Shown in pieces: positions 1 to 11,600 of a stretch of DNA of 64,000 bases (the stretch's first letter is position 1; each line of letters starts with the position of its first letter). The stretch is from Saturnia japonica. Its lineage: Eukaryota; Arthropoda; Insecta; Lepidoptera; Saturniidae. The position numbers and the translations under genes were made by a program. Where the stretch lies: NCBI GenBank assembly GCA_033032175.1, contig CM065322.1, positions 3,658,001 to 3,722,000 of the forward strand, given 5' to 3'. The notes under the pieces were generated by a model. The model made no database searches and was not told the DNA's origin. It saw only the letters and a list, made by a program, of their open reading frames with translations.

Positions 1-605
1 AAGTGCATGTGTTAAATTAAAAACGCTTCTAGAAAATTCGGTCGATAATGTTGAAAACATAACCAGATAGGTCAAGGTAAATTAGGACTAGTCTAGAATA
101 TATTACATGATTATCAAACGTACGTTTTATTAAGCCCTTGACAGAAAATAAGAGACAGATTTCGAGGAACCAATTTCGCTGCTTGTAATAAAGAACTTTC
201 GGAGATCCCCTGGAATATAATACAGAGAATATAATGTGGATAATTTCTTGCACACCTTTTACAACCATCTTTGGGAAATCATTGGAAGATACACACCTAA
301 ATCTAAGTCAAAAAATTGATGGCCGGTATGATTTTCGCGATCTTTAATAAAATTAATTATAGAAAAAGAAAAATTTCATCAAAAGTATAAACGTTTCGGT
401 AACCCACGTGACTATGACACATGATCTAAACCTAGAGACATAGACTAGTGCTTAGAAATAGAGACAAAACTTTATTTCATTCGTGTTTCAAGTCTTATAT
501 TAGCAGAATAAAATAAAATTAAAAATAGGTGCTAAGGCGTTTTGAAATTATACGAAATTTAAAGGTCTGTCTACTAATCATTTTCCAAAAAAAAATGTTT
601 TTATA
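1..605. other. AT-rich intergenic sequence
   Basis: I see no gene, RNA or recognisable element here. The minus strand has a 79-codon open frame at 29-268 without family signature or splice context, which I do not call. Confidence 0.5.
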
Positions 606-1200
606 AGGCCATGGATGCTGAGGATGGTAAAAGTATAGCTGATTTATTGGCAAATTACTTTGCAACTGTCTATAATAATAGTTCTTTCCGTGCATATAGT
701 CCTAATTTTCCAGAACCGTCTAACTATATTGCTTCAACTATAATATAACGGATAGTGATGTGGAATTAACCACTAAGTCTATTGATATCAACAAAAGCGC
801 GGAGCCAAATGGTATCCCGCCAATTATGATTCGCAATTGTGCAAATTATCAGATAGAACCACTGGTTCTGCTCCTCAGAAGAAGTATTAATGAAAGCACA
901 TTTCCGGAACTATGGAATATAGCAAAGAGCATCCCCATATACAAATCAGGAAACAGAATGGATTTGACAAAATACAGACCAATTTGCGAAAGCATAAGTT
1001 ATAATCAATTATTTATTATCTAAAACATATTATCATTAAATCACAGCACGGCTTTGTTAAAGGAAGATCAGCTACTACTAATCTGTTAATGTACACTCAT
1101 CATTTAAAAATCTGCATTTAATGCATTCACACAGTTGGTTTGATTTATATTGACTTTACCTTCGATACAGATGCCCACGCAAAATTTTGCCATAAAGTTT
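606..1200 (+). pseudogene. non-LTR retrotransposon reverse transcriptase remnant
   Basis: A decayed piece of a LINE-type reverse transcriptase. The frame at 760-1023 reads NKSAEPNGIPPIMIRNCA followed about 35 residues later by FPELWNIAKSIPIYKSG and KYRPI, which match RT blocks 1-2 of CR1/Jockey-like elements (SxGPDGIPxxxLK, FPxxWKxAxVxPIxKxG, YRPIS). A weaker continuation at 1040-1100 gives QHGFVKGRSATTNLL, the block 3 motif. The DGI glycine-proline context is mutated (EPNG for GPDG), stops and frameshifts separate the blocks, and the YADD catalytic block is missing. It is a dead, 5'- and 3'-truncated copy. Confidence 0.72.
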
Positions 1201-3719
1201 TTGATTCTAATATGGTGTTATACGAGTCAAATGAGGTTCATTACGGTTTACGTAGTCAAGAACTTAGTTATGTAAAAGATTCTTAATTATTAAGGGATCA
1301 ATTTGAAATCGTTCTAAATTTCCACCATTTAGCCATTTCATTTGACATCTACTGAGGAACAGAATTGCTTTTCTGTAATAGCAATTCTGTAATTGATATC
1401 ATGCTTTATTTTTAGCATTTCTCATTAATTATTGACTAGTCCTGATTTGTTCTTTCAAAAGTTCAAACTTTCTTAGGTAGAATTTTTTTTTTTCTAAATG
1501 AGGTTATAGCTAACCTTCGTTGTGCGAAAGCTTTGGATATAGATTGATTTCAGTTTGGTTTCGTTATACATTTGCTTATTGGGTTAATGTCACTTTTGTA
1601 AAAGTATATAAATGTCTGCTGCGCTGTTAATCATATTTATAAATGAATTATATATCATTAGAATTATTCATATTAGAACACAGGGTTTCAATATATTGAT
1701 TGTAGGAAATCCAGTCAGTCTTTATACAAATTCTATTATTTTTAATATTTGAAACCATCAGTAGAAGTTAATAATTAAACAATGAAATGGTCACTACCTA
1801 GGGTTTCGTTTGTTACAGTCTATAAAAATTCACATGCTATGGTCATAAGTTGCGAGTGATATATTATATGGAGATGATTCTTGTAGACATTCTACTGTAG
1901 AAGACTATAATTTTTCTTGTAAGGCTGGTTGCTAGTTGCTTTAAATTGTAGGTAAGTAATTTTATGTGGAAGGCGTCAGAATTATTTCTTTGAATACTTA
2001 TTTTTGAACTTTTAATAGCTTTCCAAAAAAACACTATTAAAGTTATATATTATTTAAACAAATACTATAATAATATCATACTCTAGAGATTTAGCACCTT
2101 TGATTACGTTCATAGATGTTCGACGATTAAAACTAGATTTTGATCTTCGTGGTGTTGTCCTGTTATTAAATATGTTTATTTAATTGAGATTTGTTTTTTT
2201 TTCTGGTTTAATAAATAATAAAACAATTTTAACACAATACATAGTATTTTATTATTTTAAACTCAGCTACAATAATAAAATGCAATTTTAATTATATAAA
2301 TTTAAGATAGGTGGAAATATTTGCTCACTAAATTTAAGTGCCGTGTGTATCAAAGTAAATCCACTGTCCATAGCAACCTACAGACTCGATTGTAGACGAG
2401 TCGTCTACACTTTTTACAAAAACACAAGCAAAATACACGAAATTCAATCTTTATACTCCATCTCATTGTACGGAAAAAAATTCTGTCTCTTTGCTAAGTC
2501 TTCATCAATATATTTTGCTTGTATTTGTAGTATTCCAGTACCACAGTTAAAATTTAAATTATTTAAGTGTTAAAAATAATGATCTATAATTACAAACCCA
2601 CTTACAATATTAAAGAAGCTCTTACACTAACGTTGTTTCTAGTACTGGTTGTGTGAAGTAGTTTTTAACTGACTTTTAAAAAGGAAGAGGTTCTCAATTC
2701 GAATGTATATACTACTGTGCCTTAGAAGTATCCGACCTGTACCTGTAACTTCGCACACTGGAATTATTTTTCGTCATCCGACTCATGGCATCTTTCAAAG
2801 TAGTTCCCCTTCGGGTGAACAAGACGCTCCCATCAGTGCTTCCACATCCTTATGCAGATCTGGTAATCGCTTTTCGGAATGGGTATGAGCGCACGCGTCC
2901 CATTAGTTTCAACCGTCTCTCTGTCGTCAAACCGGTGTCCTTTGACTTTATTATTTGTATTATTTCCCTTGTAATTTCATTATTTTTTTCACAATTTAAG
3001 TTTTTCGCCATAAATACCTATTATGTGGGACTATGTAGGGAATAATATTCTCTTTTGGTGACTATAATATTTTATGGGGCACTCAAATATTACGTAAGCA
3101 AACTTTCACTCATTTTAGACCCCACTCATTCTGTATAAGCATAAGAAATAAGTAAATTGTGAACCTATAATACGTAACAATTGAATATATCAAGTTAAAT
3201 TGAAAATTTAAAAACTTTCTGACACGACTAACTTATTTAATGCAACAATTCCAGTGAGCCTAAATACACTGTAAGTTGGTGATGAGTTAGGTATCTTACA
3301 GATTCCAGATTATACTACAGCAAGTTCTCATGTTTTTCTAATACCGTTGAAGTAAAAATGCTCACATCCATTAATCAACTAGAAAAGAGCTGATAATATT
3401 CAAACAGCTGCACGGATTTCCTTGAATCGTAGCTAAATTCACTGTGGATCAAGTCGCCTTTCAAACAAAAAAAAACTGGATCAGAATCGGTTCAACCGTT
3501 TGGGAGATACGATGACACAGACAGACACACAGATACACGGATACATAGATACACCCACCCCTCTATTTGCGTCGAGAGTTAAATTAAAATTTACCAGAAC
3601 TTTTAATTGTATATAGAGTTAAGTTAATTCTAGGAAAACTCGTGTATTTATAATGTGAAACATGAAAAGAAATTCGGAATAAAATAATTAATTAAAATTA
3701 ATTTTATATATAACAATAT
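1201..3719. other. AT-rich intergenic sequence with old repeat scraps
   Basis: No gene is supported. There is a perfect 17-nt odd palindrome, GTAGACGA-G-TCGTCTAC, near 2392-2408, and a slightly GC-richer patch at 2780-2945 whose overlapping open frames show no recognisable family. Around 3480-3560 a stretch with CGGTTCAACCGTTTGGGAG and repeated acagac units resembles the internal consensus of dispersed moth and butterfly repeats. Confidence 0.4.
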
Positions 3720-4210
3720 ATGTGGAGAGAAAACTTCGGACACCCTTTTAACTATATTACTCGTAGTGTGAGATTGAGCAGGGTTAAAGTTTATTTGAAG
3801 GAGGGTAGAAAGACAAGATTTATACATAATTTAGTTTCAATTTACTATAAGTTGAAAGTGTACTTACAATGAAACCACCCTTGAGGTATCCCCTATCAAA
3901 TAAAAAATAATCATTCAAATCGGTTCATAAACAAAGAAGTAATGGCTGAACATCTATAAAGAAAAACTTTCGAATTGAGAAATCTCCATCTTTTTTGAGG
4001 TCGGTTAAAAAGGAAATAATACCTACTGCAGCTACTACACCAATCAGTACCATTAAACTTAGACCCTTCAAAACGTTGACATTACCATTGAATTAAAAGT
4101 GAACAATATTCATTGTTTACATTCATATTGCGATTACGTCAAACAAATAATAAATAGTTAATGAACAAAAAGTCGCTGGTCGAGTTTCGACCACAGAGCG
4201 ACCGCTAATA
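3720..4210 (+). repeat. ~365 bp dispersed repeat family, copy 1 (interrupted)
   Basis: The left part (3765-3830, gtgtgagattgagcagggtt) and the right part (4080-4205, ending gtcgctggtcgagtttcgac) match the copy at 41865-42229 in order and, inverted, the copy at 56915-57290. A different repeat (about 3870-4015) splits it. No open frame is conserved among the copies, so it is likely a non-coding retroposon. Confidence 0.6.
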
Positions 4211-5428
4211 TCCATTATTTTATAAATTTTAGTTTTACTTAAGATCTATAATATACTCCCGCTCATTTACTCAGCAAAAGTAAAAAATTAAACCTCTTAA
4301 GCCTGCTTACGTAACTCTAACACTCATACGTGGAACATAGTTACTTGTCTTCAATTAAATTCTTTAATCTTAATCAAATCTTCACACCTATACCCTCGTC
4401 ACGCAACCCATCATTATTTTTCACACCTTTCTATAATCTCTTTCATTCACACACTAGGCTCGTCCATAATACCGTCTCTTTCAAAACCGTTGTTAACTCT
4501 ATACTAACAACGAAAGTATGTAGGGGAGGAGAGTTAAGGAAAACTGTCTCATATGGATTTTTTCTAAAAAATACTACACCAAAATGCATAAAACAAAGAT
4601 ATAATAAATAACCAGAATGGTGCTTATGTAGCATTGCTTGACAGCATCATTGGTCTGAAAGTAACAGGAACAGATGAAGTAGAACATTTCAAAGAATATG
4701 AAATTTAAAAATAGTTTAAACTTTTTTTTCTGTATTTTAGACAATCCTTTTTAACACACACAAGTCGGCCCTTAAATAGAGTAGTTGATAATAATATAGT
4801 AAATAAATGGCCAATTGAACAAATATTACTTTAAAAATAAATACAACAATTTATTGGCATCCGCATTATTTTTAAAACAATTTAAAGTTGTTAAAAGTAT
4901 TCTTTCTTTTTAAAATTTTAACATTAAAAATTTTTTATTACTACAAAATTTCAAAGGAGTGTATGCTACAATAACACTGTATTGGTTATTGGTGTATTCT
5001 ATTTTATAGACACTTTATATAAATTGAGAATTGGAGATACTTCTCCATATTTTTACACTTCATATACAAAACAACATAGATATTTTTTATTAAGTACTTA
5101 CTCAAACCAATGTTATCTCTACTACATCCTACAATCCCACATATACGTATCTATATTTTGTGCATGGGAATATTCTAAGTAAATGCTATTATGACTACTT
5201 ACACTACACACATTCACACTATTCACTATCACTATAATTGATTGCACTAACACTGAAAATCTTTTGTGAACTAATTTTTATGAGTTTATCATTTTAATTC
5301 TACAACATTTATTTGTAAACTTATGTGTGCATACATCAATAATAAACACTTGAAGTATATTAAAAATAATGCTTTAAAATAGATTAAAAGTTTTAGTAAT
5401 ATCTCATGTTTTATTTCTGGTCTTCAAT
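4211..5428. other. intergenic sequence downstream of Gr-A
   Basis: No gene is supported. AT-rich; the region follows the last exon of the minus-strand receptor gene Gr-A, so its 3' untranslated region should lie in the part nearest 5428, where aataaa-type signals can be read on the minus strand. Confidence 0.4.
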
Positions 5429-5601
5429 TTATTCAAGGATGTGAGTGAATTGTATAACAGCCAAAGCGTATGTCGTAGAGATGCTGATAATGCTAGCAAT
5501 AAGTGCTACGTTAACAGTGATTACTCCGAGGATAGTGAACTTCAATGGATTCTTGTTCAAAAATTTCAACAAGTCGATGACCTTACCTTGTTCAGTGTTA
5601 T
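5429..5601 (-). CDS. Gr-A exon 4 with TYxxxxxQF signature
   Basis: Begins after a tttattttacag acceptor; the G from exon 3 completes a GAT codon. The exon carries the last transmembrane segment and TTYALAVIQFTHILE followed by TAA at 5429-5431. Its 173 nt equals the last exon of Gr-C. Confidence 0.92.
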
Positions 5602-8600
5602 CTGTAAAATAAACATAAATATGTTTCATATCATTAAGCGGTTACTTTTTACTTTAGCAACCTACACATCGAGTTATTAAGTTTCACAACAACGTACATA
5701 TTTTATCGCTTTGTTAATTAAATTTATTACGTGTTTTTATTGAAGTAAAAAGAATCCCTGAACTTAAAGAGGGATGCGAGAATGTCCGTCGGAGAAAAAT
5801 AAATAAAATAGTTCAATAATAACAGAAAATATACATAGGTACCGATTAGGTCAAAAATAAATCTAATAAAGTCCTTTAACAAGGGTGCCAGAAGAACATA
5901 TATGTATACTCATAATAAAAACTCTATATTGAATATATTATGTATTTTAAATATTTTTAAATCCTTAGAAGTTTCATAATTTAAAGGTTAGTTGTGTAAT
6001 ATAATTGCGATGAAATTTTTATGAGTGAGTTTCTCTTTTATTACACACCCTTTTTGTAGTTTCGATAAAATTTGGAGACGTGCGATTCGGTTAATTTCGA
6101 AGACAACGGAAACGAAGTCGCAGTCCATAGCAAGTTTCTTATACAATTGAATTTTAGATATAAATAACTTATAAATCAAAAACCTTTGCAGTATATGAGT
6201 TGATTCGTAAGCAGCAGTTTCATGTTATCCACCTCATCACCGACGAGTTCTGCCAACACTAGTGGAATGCAGATCATCACAAAGTATATGAACATAAAAA
6301 AGCATAATTGTATAGTAACCTGTAAATTAATAGCAATGTTATTATTTATACACATAATAAAAACGTAACTGATCGATTTCTGTACATGGATGATATATGA
6401 GAACAACTATTATTGGGGGCCTTTATTAAAGCAGTAGAACCTAAAACAATGATTGTAATAATTTTTGTAATGTTTATCTGTTTGTCTATGCGTTTATGCG
6501 CGCTAATCTCAAAAACAGCTTAACCGATTCGTATGTGGTTTTCAGTAATATATTGTGGTAAGCTTCACTTAAAATTGAGTGATTGTTTTATTTCAATCAG
6601 TTCATAAATAAAAAAGATATATCAATTTAAAAAATCACGTCGAACATATATGTTCGATAAAAGTGCTAAAAACTAACTGTTCAGTTGAATTGGGTGTAAC
6701 TTTAGTTAGTTGTATATTTATTACTAGCGGTGTGCCCGCGGCTCCGCACGCGTTTCTTACTACGCTATAATTCTTGAAATACCTTTATTTTTACTCATAT
6801 TGTTGACAATTCATATGCCGTATCAATTGGGAAGTGGCATCTAAAATTTACATCAAAATCGGTTGAAAACTATATTTTAATGTGCAATTTCTAATGTATT
6901 ATTACCAATTCTTATATGATGTATGTTTCGCGTCTACAAAATTTGATCAGTATCGGTTGAGAATTGATGAAAATTCAACTTTTTTAATTCTAAAAGTAAT
7001 ATTGACAATTCTTATAGCCCATTAATCATGTCAATAATTAAAGTTTCCGTGTATAAAATTTCATCAAAATCGGTTATGAATTAGGTCATGAAATTTTAAA
7101 TATTTTAGAATTCCTTTTTTACGCTTCCCAAATTTGTTATTGAAAATTCTCATTACTTATCTATCATTCATGGAATTACTTATACTTCCCGTGTACATAG
7201 TTGAATTAACGAAAATGTTTTTTTTTTTTTACCTTATTATTTATTTTTTATATATTCTTTATCATAAATATTACTGTAAAAGTAATAGTGAAATTTCTTA
7301 TACTATATCAACTGACCGATGATATACCTAAGCATCACATGTACAAAATTTCATAAGAATCGGTCAAGCTGTTTTTGAGTTAATCCGGTCTTTTTCAAGA
7401 AGAGGTTATTTTTTTCTAAAAGGCCGGCAACGCATCTGCGAGCCCTCGGGTGTTGCGGATGTTTGTGAGCTGCGGTGATCACTTTCCATCAGGTGCGCCA
7501 ATTTTGGAAAAATACTAATAGTTCAGACAGGACTACAGATTTATTATATTATATTTATATAATACCAAAAAAAAAAAATCTTAGTTGGGTTTATCACTAT
7601 GTGTATTGTGGTCGCAATCCCTACCACCCCGCTATATTACTGCATATGCACCGGCTGACTTCGAAACACGACAAACCAAAAGAAAATCTTAAATGGGTAA
7701 TCTTTATACTACTAAAACTACTATGACACTCTTTTGTATGGTATTGTCATTATATGCCAATATGAATCCAACGCATTATAACCTTCCTAATAAAACTTCA
7801 AAAATAATTAAAATCATACCTTATCGAACCGTCCTGCGAGAAGGTTTTTTGAAAAACATGAAACCCTTTTATTCCTTTCTTACCAAAAGCACAAATATGA
7901 ATGGGTTCTTCAAACAAACTTTCACCCAAGTTTTATTTTCACCATTTGTGGAATAACACAATGAAATAATTCACTTGTAGCAAAATTGTCTAATACAGAT
8001 AATTTACACTAGATATATCGCTTAGAATATGTAAACTCCCCTGAGTCGCGGTTCGACAGCGTCATACAATAAAATAATAAGTATATCGTACTACGTAGTT
8101 AAACAATTTTAAAATACTTCAGCCAATCTTAAAAATAATACTGGACTATCATTTAATAGGTAATTATTACAAATACAAAACATTTCTTATAAAAATGTCA
8201 ATAAATCAACCGAATTGTTTACGTTCACAACGCTGTAATTTAAAATCAACAAAACGGTTGTCATGGAAGCTGATATTTCTCTCTTACATACTTTCATCAC
8301 CTATTTTTTACCCTTGAAGTTTTATTTTCGCTACAAAAAGTACCCTATGTCCTATCCCAAGATCCAATCTATCTCTGTACCAAAATTCATCAAAATTTGT
8401 TCAGTGGCTTAGGCGTGAAAACGTAATAGACAGACAGACAGATAGAAAGACAAACAGAGTTACTTTCGCATTTATAATATTAGTATGGATTATAAACTGT
8501 TATCATTATTCTGCTGTTGGGTAATTTATTGTTATGAATCGTATTATAATTGGTACATGACACCATAGATAATGACAACTTAATGAAATAAATAATCAAA

Positions 8601-11600
8601 AATAATATTATAAATACTAAAGTAACTCTGTTTGTCTGTATGCCTTTATGTTGCGTTTTTATGCCTACACTGCTGAACCAATTTTAATGAAGTTTGGTTT
8701 ATTGATAGATTGGATATTGGGCTGGGAAGTTTAACACAGTAAGTAACCTTGACTTGATGCTGCAGAATCACCTGGAATCTGCAGGCTACATAACTCTTCA
8801 CCAACTTACAGTCCGTTGGAAAGGTTTCAATGGTTAGGTTATTTATATTGTTTTTAATTTGCAATTTACCTTGTGTTATTGAATGCTATAAAATTATATC
8901 CCTGTGTATAATAGAATTGATTGCAATAGAATATGAATAAAAACGGATAGTTACTTACAACAGAATCATGGCTTGCAATTATATAATAAATATGCGCACA
9001 TATAGCAATAACGAAATCAATTAAAAAAAGTAACATCTGTAACAAACAATTATTATATCTATACTTTAGTTTAAATTAATATAATATTTATAAGGTAATA
9101 GAATAATATTAGGTCCTTACATATAAAAAAGTAAAAGGAAAAATATATTATGAAATAATACATTTAATCAATCGAAGTATGTACCATTATTATTTATGCA
9201 CTTTTCCCTTTATATGGGTAGTTGATTGGTTCTATTGCTGAAAAAATTATGGGAGCGATAATCAATAAAATCTTTGAAGGCGGTTTGGACAGCCTCATCG
9301 GAATTGATTTTTTTCCTTCCAAATTCCGAAAATAGTGGTAATTTGTTGAAGCAAGATCCAGGAAGTATGGTGGGTGCCTGAGACATTCCAACCGCAATTC
9401 CTCTAATTTTGCGACCGTGTGTCGTGAAGTATGGGGTCTAGCGGTGTCCTGAAGCAGCAGTGGGCTAGAGCGATTGACCAGTCTCGGTTCTTTAACGGTT
9501 AGGTTAATGATTGGCTTTTAAACCAATTTGTTTTATTAATTTATATTATTGATTATACAGATTTGCCGTTATCGTCTGGCCAGATCTTAGGAAGCTGTGG
9601 TATATGACACCGACACTGGTCCACCAAACACTCACTAGTACTTTTTCTGAGTCAACTTTCGCTTGGGACAGGATTTGACCGGTTCTCCTGGGTTCAACTT
9701 CTGTGATGTGCGTTTCCGATTATATTCGTAAATAACGTGATATTATAAGTTTCCATTTTGTGAAAAGAATGATGTCAAAGAAAACCGAATGGTGCGAAAA
9801 CAAATGAAACACTAAATTCGAAACAAATTTAAATTTTGAATTGTCTTTGTGCCCGATTAATGGCAATAGGCTCGTCTGTAATATATGGGACCTAAAATAA
9901 TACCCGACGAAGCGTGGGTGTACATTAGTATACCTCTTCCTAACCCTTCAGCGAATACAGTCGTGGTGGTATTTATATATACATAAATACACAAGGTGGA
10001 AAAAAATAACGGGACATGGAGGAAAAGTTGTTAAATAATGAAAATATCAAATATACTCAAAGAAAACCTTATTTTATTTTTTGAAATAATAATAACTGTA
10101 TTCACAGATATTCTAAAAAAACTTACCTGTACCGGGAATCGAACTAATTAAAAAATGCAAAAAAAACTGACATTCACTATCTTATTACACTAATCGATAG
10201 GATCTACGAAAACGATAAAATGTCTCGAATAAACATTGTGTCTTAGAATTAAAGGAAACCATGGAATTTAACAATTTAAAAATGGTAAAGTTATTTTAAT
10301 TTTCTTAAAATTCCATGATGAGAGTAGGTACCTAAATTAAAGAAAAGATAATGAGTGAAGTATATTTAAAAAGTTTTCAAGTAAATTATTTAAAGTACAC
10401 AATTACCTACATACCTTTAAACGTTTATTTTTTAGACGAGTTATTATGACAATAAAATTTATGATTAAATTTAGAGACCTTTTTTGATTACCTATGTTTA
10501 CGGCTATAATTTTTAAACTGGAACGAATATCTCGATAATCTCCTATTATTTTTGGTTTGTTTGCTGTTTCTGTTCATTTTACTACTATTTCATAATGATA
10601 TTTTATTTAATAATCTTTGGGAAGGCTTACAGACTAATATATCAGTAAAAAGAGAAGAAATAAATAATAAAATAGCTAATTAAAAGCATTCACCTTTGAA
10701 AACGCTTCATAGTCATTCATAGTGACGTATGAATAATAATTTGGTGACTTAGAAACATGCTTTTATAGCCACAAAGTCTCAAATTATTAGTGAGAGGTAT
10801 CCAGATATTCGGATACTGCCTGTATTTTTATAAAAAAGGTGGATAACAAGCATACGGTCTGCTTGCTGGTAAGCAGTCACTGTGTAGCCTATGGACGTTT
10901 GTAATACTATGGTATCTACAGTGCGTTGCTATTGGATTTTTTAGCTTCGATTTTCTGTAATGTGGTGTTATTCGACCAGTCAGACTGCCCCTGGGAGAGA
11001 AACATTTCAAATGAATTTCTCTGTGCATTATCTCTCCTTGATGTTGTTGTGAATGGTAGAAAATATGGTAAACGCTGCAATTCTCAAGAGACACGTACAA
11101 CGTCCAAAATTTAGACAACTCAACTGTTGAGTTAAATATGTTGACATACATTTATTCAAAAAAGGTATCGGAGATGGATGATTTGATTATAGTTCCAAAT
11201 GCTTCTTTTTTTTGTTAGTTTGGCACATCTGTTTTACATACACTGATGTTTTCAGTTAGATCATGTCTTGTGTGTATTGCGAATTTCATAATGAACAAAA
11301 CCTCGAACTAAGAGTTTGTCTTAAATTTTGCATTGCCAATGGAATTTCGTGTGCAAAGACACTGGTAGCCATCAACGTCTTCAAAGCATTTGAAAATTAA
11401 AAGCCTAATTAATATTTGTAATAAATATTCTTCATCAACAAGACGAATAAATTTATGAAGAATCTTCATTAATCATTCATTCATTATTATGTAACAATAA
11501 TTTACATAACAAATTATAATTGTGATTTCTTTATATCGTGACGAGGATCTCCAACTTCGAGATTCTGCAGCTGGGCCGACTATTGTGCTGTGAAGCTTCG

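Noticed and set aside
29..268. 79-codon minus-strand ORF
   Set aside because: No motif, no homologous copy in the window and no splice context; such frames are expected by chance in AT-rich DNA.
4330..4611. 93-codon plus-strand ORF with an opposite 63-codon ORF
   Set aside because: No domain or splice context, low-complexity composition.
7693..7956. 87-codon plus-strand ORF in Helitron copy 1
   Set aside because: Not open in copy 2; the opposite strand carries the conserved reading.
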